64,000 bases of DNA from Kitasatospora sp. GAS204B (GTDB lineage: Bacteria > Actinomycetota > Actinomycetes > Streptomycetales > Streptomycetaceae). The position numbers and the translations under genes were made by a program. The notes beneath the pieces were generated by a model. That model was not told where the DNA came from. It saw only the letters and a list, made by a program, of their open reading frames with translations, and searched no databases. Positions 51,821-59,139 of the stretch are shown in pieces (within the stretch, counting starts at the first letter, position 1; each line of letters begins with the position of its first letter). The DNA lies in contig NZ_JARZAG010000013.1 in assembly GCF_029892155.1 (NCBI RefSeq), positions 1-64,000 of the forward strand, read 5' to 3'.

Positions 51821-51982
51821 TCCCTGCTCCCCCGGTCCGCGGGCGCGGCGACTGCGTCATGGCGCGCGCGGATGCTGTTTCCGTGCTGTAGGCCCCAGTA
51901 TCCACTGAAATGGACGCTCGGTACGAGCGGAACGGAAAGTTCCTTCCCTTTTGGTCACTTGCCGACCCACATGTCATTACGG

Positions 51983-52098
51983 TTGACAGCCCAGGGAGGG
52001 TTCAGCGTATCTTTCGAGCGCGAGCCGTCCAACAAAATAGACGGCTCCCCTGGCGGCGCGCGGTCACACGGGGGTTGACCGCGCGCCGTCAATTTTTT
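51983..52098 (+). ncRNA. candidate small RNA or attenuated leader
   Basis: TTGACA (51983-51988) and TATCTT (52008-52013) form a promoter-like pair with a 19-bp spacer. Starting near 52019, a transcript would fold a first hairpin (GAGCCGTC 52022-52029 with GACGGCTC 52040-52047) and then a perfect 12-bp hairpin (52055-52066 and 52076-52087) followed by TCAATTTTTT ending 52098. The predicted product is about 80 nt. No protein is plausible within it, and no + strand gene lies upstream that would need this terminator. It precedes the HAD gene at 52142 and so may be either a free RNA or an attenuator. Confidence 0.6.
52055..52098 (+). terminator. intrinsic terminator with T-run
   Basis: A perfect 12-bp GC-rich stem (52055-52066 and 52076-52087, loop 9) is followed by AATTTTTT. 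This is the only textbook Rho-independent terminator in the window; the others lack a T-run. The direction is + strand. Confidence 0.85.
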
Positions 52099-52141
52099 GG
52101 ACGCCCAACTCGCGGCTTCGAGCAGCTGCGAGGATGGACGG

Positions 52142-52993
52142 GTGACCGAGCCCGCCGCACGCCCCCGCCTGATCGCCACCGACCTCGACGGCACCCTGCT
52201 CTGCCACGGCGGCACCGTCTCCGAGCGGACCGCCGCGGCGCTGGCCGCCGCCGAGGACGCGGGCCTCCAGGTGGTCTTCGTCACCGGACGACCGCCGCGC
52301 TGGATGCGGCTGCTGAGCGGACACATCGGCGGCCACGGCGTGGCGATCTGCTCCAACGGCGGCGCGGTCTACGACGTGCGGCGCGAGCGGCTACTGGAGA
52401 GCTTCCCGCTGAGCGGACAAGACGCCCGCGCGGTGGTGGCCAGGCTGCGCGAGCGGCTGCCCGAGATCGCCTTCGCCTTCGAGTACGAGCAGGGCTTCGC
52501 CCGCGAGCCGCACTACGAGACCCCGATGTGGGGCGACGACGAGGCGCACGCCATCGCCCCCGCCGAGCTGCTGCTGGCCGACGGCGGCACCGGCGAGTAC
52601 GCGGGCGCGGCGCTCGGCAGCTACAAGATCCTCGCCAAGCACCCCGACCGCGACCCCGACGCCTTCCTCGCCGAGGCCCGGGAGGCCGTCGGCCCGCTCG
52701 CCGAGATCACCCGCTCCAGCCCGATCCCACTGCTGGAGATCAGCGCGCGCGGCGTCACCAAGGCGAGCACGCTGGCCCGCTGGTGCGCCGAACTGGACAT
52801 CGACCGCAGCGAGGTGGTCGCCTTCGGGGACATGCCGAACGACCTGGAGATGCTGGCCTGGGCCGGCACCTCCTACGCGGTCGCCAACGCCCACCCCGAG
52901 GTGCTCGCCGCCGTCGCCCAGCACACGCTGAGCAACCAGGACGACGGCGTGGCCCGGGTGATCGAGGAACTGATCACCCGAGCCCTGGTCTGA
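52142..52993 (+). CDS. HAD-superfamily (Cof-type) phosphatase
   Basis: A 283-residue HAD phosphatase. Motif I is RLIATDLDGTLL, the cap domain lies in the middle (FEYEQGFAREPHYETP), a late Lys/Ser region contains LLEISARGVTKASTLARW, and motif IV is FGDMPNDLEMLAWAG. GTG 52142 has GAGGA eight bases upstream; the longer frame from 52097 crosses the terminator. It is about the same size as the HAD gene behind serS but clearly a distinct paralogue. The final codons are part of a 9-bp tandem repeat. Confidence 0.9.
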   Translation: MTEPAARPRLIATDLDGTLLCHGGTVSERTAAALAAAEDAGLQVVFVTGRPPRWMRLLSGHIGGHGVAICSNGGAVYDVRRERLLESFPLSGQDARAVVARLRERLPEIAFAFEYEQGFAREPHYETPMWGDDEAHAIAPAELLLADGGTGEYAGAALGSYKILAKHPDRDPDAFLAEAREAVGPLAEITRSSPIPLLEISARGVTKASTLARWCAELDIDRSEVVAFGDMPNDLEMLAWAGTSYAVANAHPEVLAAVAQHTLSNQDDGVARVIEELITRALV

Positions 52994-53011
52994 CTGGTCT
53001 AACTGGTCTGA
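52985..53011. repeat. 9-bp tandem repeat containing the HAD stop codon
   Basis: CTGGTCTGA, CTGGTCTAA and CTGGTCTGA lie end to end. The first contains the last two codons and stop of the HAD gene, and the next two supply further in-frame stops. It looks like recent slippage of the gene's last nine bases. Confidence 0.75.
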
Positions 53012-53027
53012 CGCACCGTCAGCCTGG

Positions 53028-53849
53028 CTATCCGAAGCGCCCGTTGACGTAGTCGGCGGTGCGCTGGTCGGCCGGCCTCCCGAAGATCTGCTCGGTCGGC
53101 CCGGCCTCCACGATCCGACCCGGGGTGTCATGGCTGGCCAGGAAGAACGCGCAGGACTGCGAAACCCGCTGCGCCTGCTGCATGTTGTGGGTGACGATGA
53201 CGATGGTCAGCCGCCCGCGCAGCTCGGCGATGGTCTCCTCGACCCGCCGGGTGGAGGTCGGATCCAGCGCCGAGCAGGGCTCGTCCATCAGCAGGATCTC
53301 CGGCTCCACCGCCAACGAGCGGGCGATGCACAGGCGTTGCTGCTGGCCACCGGAGAGCGCGCCGCCCGGGGTGCCGAGCCGGCCGCTGACCTCGTTCCAC
53401 AGTCCGGCCCGGCGCAGGCTCTCCTCGATCAGGTGCGCGCGGTGCTCCCTGCTGACCTTGATCCCGGCCAGCTTGAGCCCACTGGCCACGTTGTCGGCGA
53501 TCGACATCGCCGGGAACGGGTTGGGCCGCTGGAACACCATGCCGATCCGGCGCCGCACCTCGGCCGGACGGCGCCCGTGCGCGTAGACGTCCTCGCCCTC
53601 CAACAGCACCTCGCCGGCCAGTTGGGCGCCGCGGACCATCTCGTGCATCCGGTTGAGGATCCGCAGGTAGGTGGACTTGCCGCAGCCGGAGGGCCCGATC
53701 AGCGCGGTGACCTCGCCGGCCGCCATGCTCAGCGAGACCCGCTCCAGCACCTTGTGGGAGCCGAACCAGGCCGAGATGTCCCGGGTCTCCAGGCCGGAGA
53801 GCCGGTCCGACTGGGCCGCCGGCGGCTGCCCAGGGACGGTGGTGGTCAT
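53028..53849 (-). CDS. pstB: phosphate ABC transporter ATP-binding protein
   Basis: A 273-residue ATPase of the Pst complex. Walker A is GPSGCGKSTYLRILNRM, the Q-loop is FQRPNPFP (the Pst hallmark), the signature is LSGGQQQRLCIARSLA, Walker B is ILLMDEPCSALDP, and THNMQQAQRVS holds the H-loop. It powers phosphate import through PstA/PstC. Unlike canonical operons it is separated from pstA by a sortase-like gene and a surface-binding-protein gene, and is followed by no phoU. Confidence 0.95.
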   Translation of the reverse strand: MTTTVPGQPPAAQSDRLSGLETRDISAWFGSHKVLERVSLSMAAGEVTALIGPSGCGKSTYLRILNRMHEMVRGAQLAGEVLLEGEDVYAHGRRPAEVRRRIGMVFQRPNPFPAMSIADNVASGLKLAGIKVSREHRAHLIEESLRRAGLWNEVSGRLGTPGGALSGGQQQRLCIARSLAVEPEILLMDEPCSALDPTSTRRVEETIAELRGRLTIVIVTHNMQQAQRVSQSCAFFLASHDTPGRIVEAGPTEQIFGRPADQRTADYVNGRFG

Positions 53850-53903
53850 CGGACGGGGTCCTTTCGCGGGGCTGACCTCACGTCAGCTCTGGTGCACATC
53901 AGG

Positions 53904-54830
53904 TCAGTAGAGGTTGGGCAGCAGCGCGGCGGCGTTCTCGTAGCAGGCCCAGAGCAGCGCGGCCAGCACCGGTACGAAGGTCAGGTAGACGGCCCTGCGG
54001 TGCCAGTAGCGCACCGCCAGGGTGGCGGCCAGCACGGCGACCAGCAGCGCCGCCGACCAGAGCTGGAAGGCGGCCAGCGCCCCGGTGTCCTGCGCCAGCG
54101 CGTGGTCGGCCGCCACCTGTCCGGGGCGCCCGTGCGGATCGGGCTGCGGGTCGCCGTCCAGGCGGGCCCCGACCAGAACGGTGCCGGTCGGGATCCAGCC
54201 GGAGTCGCTGGTGGTCAGCACCAGCCGGTCGGGGTCGGGGTCGCGCACCGGGTGATTGCCGTCGCCGTAGACGTTGACGGTGTAGCTGAACTGCCCCTGC
54301 CCGGTGGAGACGAAGATCTGGTCGCCGACCCGCAGTTCGGACAGCCGCCCGAACGGCGCGTTGAACGAGGCGCCGCGCCCGAACAGCACCGAGACTCCGG
54401 CCTGGCCCGGCAGCGCGGTGTCCCGCCGGTGGCCGGGGCCGCGCATCAGGTCGCGCCCGGTGGTCCCCTCGACCACCACCGCGTGGTGCAGGCCGATCTT
54501 CGGGATGTCCACGATCGCCACCGGCTGGCCGTCCGCCGCCGAGCCGACCGGCGCGGTCGCCTGGGAGAGCTGGTAGCGGAAGGTCTGGTAGGCGGCGGCC
54601 TGGTAGTGCATCTCCTGCAGCGGCGAGAGCGCGGTCAGGTAGACCGCGAAGCCGAGCAGCAGCACCGAGAGCAGCGTCGCCGCCCAGCCCACCTGCAGCA
54701 CCCGGCGGCGCCCGACCGGGACCTGGGCCGTCGCCGCGTCGGATCCGGGCTCCGGCAAGGTCGGCAGCACCACGGTGTCATCGGTGGCCGAGGCGTCGGT
54801 GCCCACCGGGGCCTCGGTCGCGGCGGTCAT
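53904..54830 (-). CDS. sortase-fold membrane protein lacking catalytic His and Cys
   Basis: A 308-residue protein with an N-terminal helix (about 45-68), a class E/F-like sortase barrel (about 100-225) and two C-terminal helices (about 250-305). The fold is clear: VAIVDIPKIGLHHAVVVEGTTGRDLMRGPGHRRDTALPGQAG, then the usual catalytic GH position reads LFGRGASF (residues 150-156), and the usual TLxTC position reads VLTTSDSGW (205-212). Thus His is replaced by Arg and Cys by Ser. It cannot act as a transpeptidase in the usual way and may be a structural or binding partner. ATG 54830 overlaps the stop of the anchored binding protein (ATGA). Confidence 0.82.
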   Translation of the reverse strand: MTAATEAPVGTDASATDDTVVLPTLPEPGSDAATAQVPVGRRRVLQVGWAATLLSVLLLGFAVYLTALSPLQEMHYQAAAYQTFRYQLSQATAPVGSAADGQPVAIVDIPKIGLHHAVVVEGTTGRDLMRGPGHRRDTALPGQAGVSVLFGRGASFNAPFGRLSELRVGDQIFVSTGQGQFSYTVNVYGDGNHPVRDPDPDRLVLTTSDSGWIPTGTVLVGARLDGDPQPDPHGRPGQVAADHALAQDTGALAAFQLWSAALLVAVLAATLAVRYWHRRAVYLTFVPVLAALLWACYENAAALLPNLY

Positions 54831-56668
54831 CGCGGGCCTCCCGAGGAGCCGGCCGCCCGGCGGCGGCGCAGCCAGCCGCCGAGGAACGGCGGGACGGCCA
54901 CCACGGCGAGCAGTTCCAGCGCGGTGATCGTGGTCAGCGTCCAGTTCTGCGGCCGGTCGCCGACGTTGACCACACTGGCGGCCACGTCGCTCGCACCGCC
55001 ACCCCCGCCGGCCGGGACCACCTCGCCGGTCTGCGGATCGACGGTGGTGCCGCCGGAATCCGCGGCGGCGGACGCCGAGCCGTCGCCGCCCGCACCGGTC
55101 CCGGTCGCGGCGCCGCCCGAGCCACCGCCGGAGCCGGAGCCGCCGGCGGTCCCACCGGTGCCCCCGCCGGAGCCGGAGCCCTTGGTCGAACCACCCTTGC
55201 CGGTACCGCCCTTGCCGCCCGCCCCGGCGCCGGCCGAACCGCTGCCGCCACCGGAGCCCGAGCCGCCCGCCGAGGGGCCGCCCGTGGTGCAGGTGAGCGG
55301 CTGGCTCTGCTGGTCACAGGGGTTCGGCTGCGGGGCGTTCTTCAGGATGATCAGGTTGCCGCTGCTGTCGAAGGTCGGGTTGGGGCAGTTGTTCAGCGAG
55401 TTGGGGTCGACGTTCCCGGCATAGCCGGGGATCTGCGCGACCTGGAGCAGGCCGCCCTTGACCAGGCCCCGGGGGATCGGCGAGTACCCGATCGAGTCGA
55501 TCCCGCTGGTGCCGGTCGCCTGTCCCCCGCAGAGCACGTAGTCGAGGTACTGGCTGAGCGCCGCGCCCTTGGGGTCGGTGAACTTCGGCGGCGGGTTCAG
55601 CGTGGCGCCCTTGCGCGGCACGATCACGTAGCTGTAGCTGGAGATGGGGTACGAGCGCGGGTCGGCGTTGGTGTAGACGCCGTCGAGGTTCTGCTGCAGG
55701 TAGTTCGGGTCGGTCGGCGGGGTGTTGTCGTCCACCCCGCGGATCTTCGCCGCGGTGAGCGCCACCGCCACGTTGGAGGCGGTGGGCAGGCTGTAGTACC
55801 CGGCCGGGTTCAGCACCTTGACCACCGGCCAGCCGCTGGTCAGCGCGAACGCGTACTCGTCGTAGCCGATCGCGCCGAGGCCAGAGGGCTGCTCGATGTA
55901 GTGGGCGACCTGGTCGGACCCGTTCTGCGCGAGCATCCGGCCCGACGGCGGGAAGAACTCCGTGTAGTCACCGCAGGTGACGCCGTTGACGCCGGAGCAG
56001 TACTGGTCCCACTGCCCCTGGTGCGTGTGCTCCATCCAGCGGGTGAACTGCGCCGTCGCACCGGAGCCGTCGGAGCGGACCACGGGCGTGATCGGGATGT
56101 GCGGCAGTGCCTTGCCGTACGCCGCGGTGATCTTCGGGTCGTCCCACCAGGTCAGCTTCCCGGTGAAGATGTCGACCAGGTCGTCCGGCGTCAGGCGCAG
56201 GTTGGTGATCTGCTTCCCGCCGATCGCCAGGTTGTACATGAACGCGGTGCCACCCGCGGTGATCGGCACGTAGGAGAAGCCGTAGGTCGGGTTCTCCGCG
56301 CTCGCGATACCCGAGCCCTGCTCCTGCTGGTTGGCCCCGGTGTCGATCGCGGTGCGGAACGGGACGTCGGAGGCGGTGAAGTCGTCCTGCCCGTTCTCCC
56401 ACTGCTGGCGGCCGGCCGCGGAGCCGTTCGGGTTGAAGTTGATGTTGATGCCCTGCGAGGCGACGTCGGTGCGCCACTTCTCGATGGCCGGGCCCGCCCA
56501 GCTCGACCCGTCGGAGTTCAGGGTCGTGGCGGCGAAGGCCGGGCCGGCCGGCCCGAGCAGCACGGCGAACGTGGTGAGCAGGAAGGAGAGCAGCAGGGCC
56601 AGCACCCGGCCGACCCCTCGGCTGGCGCCCGGCGAGCGGGCGGGGCGGTGAGCGGTGGCCCACGGCAT
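54827..56668 (-). CDS. PstS-like binding protein with Gly/Ser-rich stalk and membrane anchor
   Basis: A 613-residue exported protein. The signal peptide (LLLSFLLTTFAVLLGPAGPAFA) precedes a PstS-type domain (about 50-440): DDFTASDVPFRTA, GTAFMYNLAIGGKQITNLRLTPDDLVDIFTGKLTWWDDPKI, VVRSDGSGATAQFTRWM, and PSGLGAIGYDEYA. These are the phosphate-contact segments. A Gly/Ser/Lys/Ala repeat of about 100 residues and one helix with a basic tail (LRRRRAAG) follow. It is thus stalk-mounted rather than a lipoprotein (no lipobox). AGGAGGA precedes ATG 56668. It is coupled to the sortase-like gene. Confidence 0.88.
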   Translation of the reverse strand: MPWATAHRPARSPGASRGVGRVLALLLSFLLTTFAVLLGPAGPAFAATTLNSDGSSWAGPAIEKWRTDVASQGININFNPNGSAAGRQQWENGQDDFTASDVPFRTAIDTGANQQEQGSGIASAENPTYGFSYVPITAGGTAFMYNLAIGGKQITNLRLTPDDLVDIFTGKLTWWDDPKITAAYGKALPHIPITPVVRSDGSGATAQFTRWMEHTHQGQWDQYCSGVNGVTCGDYTEFFPPSGRMLAQNGSDQVAHYIEQPSGLGAIGYDEYAFALTSGWPVVKVLNPAGYYSLPTASNVAVALTAAKIRGVDDNTPPTDPNYLQQNLDGVYTNADPRSYPISSYSYVIVPRKGATLNPPPKFTDPKGAALSQYLDYVLCGGQATGTSGIDSIGYSPIPRGLVKGGLLQVAQIPGYAGNVDPNSLNNCPNPTFDSSGNLIILKNAPQPNPCDQQSQPLTCTTGGPSAGGSGSGGGSGSAGAGAGGKGGTGKGGSTKGSGSGGGTGGTAGGSGSGGGSGGAATGTGAGGDGSASAAADSGGTTVDPQTGEVVPAGGGGGASDVAASVVNVGDRPQNWTLTTITALELLAVVAVPPFLGGWLRRRRAAGSSGGPR

Positions 56669-56757
56669 GGCACGTCCTCCTATGGAACTGTCTGCGAGGT
56701 GGCGGTCTTCGAGATGCCGGTCTCCGCTGCGGGAGCCCGGCCTGACGGGGAACCGGT

Positions 56758-57909
56758 TCATCGGGCGGCCGCCTGACGGGCGAGCCTGCGGCGCTGACGG
56801 GCACTCAGGTCGCCCGGTCGCCGGCCGCCGATCAGCCGGGCGACCACGAAGAGCACCAGCACCATGGCCATCAGGGTCAGCCCGGCGGCGAAGCCTCGCG
56901 CGATCATGCTGGGGTACGGCTGGCGGACGTAGGTCCAGATGTAGAGCGGCAGGCTCATCTGGTGGCCGGCGAAGGGGTTGGAGTTCATCCCCGACGTGAC
57001 ACCGGCGGTGAGCAGCACGGGCGAGGTCTCGCCGATGCCGCGCGCCATGCCGAGGATCACGGCGGTGGCCAGACCGGGGCGGGCGGTCGGCAGCACCACG
57101 TTCAGCACCGTCCGCCACTGGCTGCCGCCGAGCGCGTAGGAGGCCTCCCGCAGGGTGCCGGGGACCAGCCGGATCACCACCTCGGCGGCCCGGGTGACGA
57201 TCGGCATCATCATCACGGTGAGCGCGATCGAGGCCGCGAAGCCGCTCGCCTCGAACCCGAAACCGAGGATCACCACGCCCAGCACGAACAGGCCCGCGAC
57301 GATCGACGGCAGCGCGGTCATCGCCTCGACCAGGGTGCGCACCGGACGGGCCGTGCGGCCGCCGACCTCCGACATGAAGACCGCCGCGGCGATGCCCAGC
57401 GGCACCGCGAAGAGCGTGGCCAGGCCGATCTGTTCGAGCGAGCCGATCACCGCGTGCAGCGCGCCGCCCGAGGTGATCGGCGAGACGGCGGAGGTCCGGG
57501 CCATGGTCTGGGTGAAGAAGTTGCCGTGCTCGGCCGCGTGCAGGCCGCGCATGGTGAGGAAGACGAGTTGCTCGACGATCAGGAAGGCCAGCAGCAGCCC
57601 GGAGCTCCAGGCGACCAGCGTGACGATCCGCTCCCGGACCATCAGCCGGGGCCACTGCACGATCCCGAGCGCGTAGCTGAAGCCGAGGAAGAGCAGGTAC
57701 CAGAGGCCCAGGAAGCCCTGGGCACCGCTGAACGGCAGCAGCCGCTCGTAGAGCAGCCAGTCGAGGGCGAGCGATCCCGCCAGGGCGGCGAGGAGCGTGC
57801 CGGCCTCGGCTCGGGTGACCCCGCCGAGCCGGCGGCGGCGCTCGACGGCCTGCGGCACGGGGGCCGGAGCGGCCGGCGCCGAACTCCCGGTCAGCTGGAC
57901 GGTGGTCAC
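56758..57909 (-). CDS. pstA: phosphate ABC transporter permease PstA
   Basis: A 383-residue permease. A cytoplasmic tail and two extra N-terminal helices precede the BPD_transp_1 core (about 110-360) with the conserved coupling loop EVVIRLVPGTLREASYALGGSQWRTVLNVVLPTARPGLATAVILGMARGIGETSPVL. The last segment is diagnostic of PstA/PstC. GTG 57909 has GAAGGGGA six bases upstream and is preferred to TTG 57948. It lies 91 bp downstream of pstC. Confidence 0.94.
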   Translation of the reverse strand: MTTVQLTGSSAPAAPAPVPQAVERRRRLGGVTRAEAGTLLAALAGSLALDWLLYERLLPFSGAQGFLGLWYLLFLGFSYALGIVQWPRLMVRERIVTLVAWSSGLLLAFLIVEQLVFLTMRGLHAAEHGNFFTQTMARTSAVSPITSGGALHAVIGSLEQIGLATLFAVPLGIAAAVFMSEVGGRTARPVRTLVEAMTALPSIVAGLFVLGVVILGFGFEASGFAASIALTVMMMPIVTRAAEVVIRLVPGTLREASYALGGSQWRTVLNVVLPTARPGLATAVILGMARGIGETSPVLLTAGVTSGMNSNPFAGHQMSLPLYIWTYVRQPYPSMIARGFAAGLTLMAMVLVLFVVARLIGGRRPGDLSARQRRRLARQAAAR

Positions 57910-58000
57910 GGTGGTGTCCCCTTCGGGTCCGATGGACTGGGTCGTCAAGTGGGCTGTTCAGCAGATGAGTTGGGACATCGAGTGGAGTGGGTCGGCGCGG

Positions 58001-59014
58001 TCAGTCCGCCGTCGCGGCACCGGACCGGGAGCGGTTGACCACGATGCCCGCCAGCACGTTGACCACCAGGGTGACTGCGAAGAGCACCAGGCCGGCCGCC
58101 ATCAGCGCGGAGAGCGCGAGGCCGTCGGACTCGCTGAACTGCAGCGCGATCAGGGCGGAGATCGAGTTGGCGCCGGCCTCCAGGATGTGACCGGTGAACT
58201 TGAACGACGGCGAGATGATCAGCGCGACCGCGATGGTCTCGCCCATCGCCCGGCCGAAGCCCAGCATCACCGCGCCGATCACCCCGCCGCGGCCGAACGG
58301 CAGCACCACCGTGCGGACCATGCCCCAGCGGGTGCTGCCGAGCGCGTAGGCGCCCTCGCGCTCGCCCTGCGGTGCCTGCGAGAAGACCTCGCGGCTGAGC
58401 GAGGTGATGATCGGCGTGATCATCAGCGCCACCACCAGGCCCGCGATGAAGGTCGACGAGGTGTAGGAGGTGCCGATGTCACCGGTGCGCACCTTGAGGA
58501 ACGGCAGGATGCCGCCCAGGTGCAGCGCCATCCAGCGGACCACGCCGAGGATCCGCTGCTGGAGGAAGAAGAAGCCCCACAGGCCGTAGATGATGCTGGG
58601 CACCGCCGCCATCAGGTCGACCATGGTGACCAGCGCGCGGCGCAGCCGCACCGGCGCGTACTCCGAGATGAAGAGCGCGGCCGCCAGCGAGACCGGGACG
58701 GCGAAGACGAGCGCGACCAGCGCGATCAGGATGCCGTCGGGCAGCACCGCCGCGATGCCGAAGACGTGGGCGGAGGGGTGCCAGGCCTGGGTGGTCAGGA
58801 AGGACCAGCCGGTCGCCCGGAAGGCGTCGGTGCCGCGCACCAGCAGGAAGAAGGCGATCATTCCCATGATCGCGAAGACCGAGTAGCCGGCCAGCCGCAG
58901 CACGCCGCGGAAGACCAGGTCACCCCGGGTCGCGGGGGCCGTGATCGTCCGTGGACGGTCCAGCTCCGGCGGCGTCGCGGACGGCGGGGGCGCGAACGGT
59001 GGTGCAGAGGTCAT
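58001..59014 (-). CDS. pstC: phosphate ABC transporter permease PstC
   Basis: A 337-residue permease with six helices. Marks are the long extracytoplasmic entry loop after the first helix, LVTMVDLMAAVPSIIYGLWGFFFL, and the coupling segment EVFSQAPQGEREGAYALGSTRWGMVRTVVLPFGRGGVIGAVMLGFGRAMGETIAV. It pairs with PstA. The 125-bp gap before it (59015-59139) contains a long GC-rich inverted repeat but no recognisable Pho box. Confidence 0.95.
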   Translation of the reverse strand: MTSAPPFAPPPSATPPELDRPRTITAPATRGDLVFRGVLRLAGYSVFAIMGMIAFFLLVRGTDAFRATGWSFLTTQAWHPSAHVFGIAAVLPDGILIALVALVFAVPVSLAAALFISEYAPVRLRRALVTMVDLMAAVPSIIYGLWGFFFLQQRILGVVRWMALHLGGILPFLKVRTGDIGTSYTSSTFIAGLVVALMITPIITSLSREVFSQAPQGEREGAYALGSTRWGMVRTVVLPFGRGGVIGAVMLGFGRAMGETIAVALIISPSFKFTGHILEAGANSISALIALQFSESDGLALSALMAAGLVLFAVTLVVNVLAGIVVNRSRSGAATAD

Positions 59015-59139
59015 GGCGGATCAGCTCTCCGGCTCCGAAGGGATGGGGCACCCCCGGCCGCGCGGGCAGGGGGCGGGTCGGTCCTCGGGACGGCCGGCCG
59101 GGCCCCGGGGGGGGCGCCGGCCGGCCGATCGACGCGGGC

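Noticed and set aside
51983..52098. 6C RNA assignment for the candidate small RNA
   Set aside because: The two hairpin loops on the + strand lack the runs of six or more C that define 6C RNA.
51910..52130. A possible + strand small protein starting MDARYERNGKFLPFWSL
   Set aside because: The frame runs through the terminator stem and on through the HAD gene in the wrong frame, and there is no ribosome-binding site. The region is better explained as promoter plus RNA hairpins.
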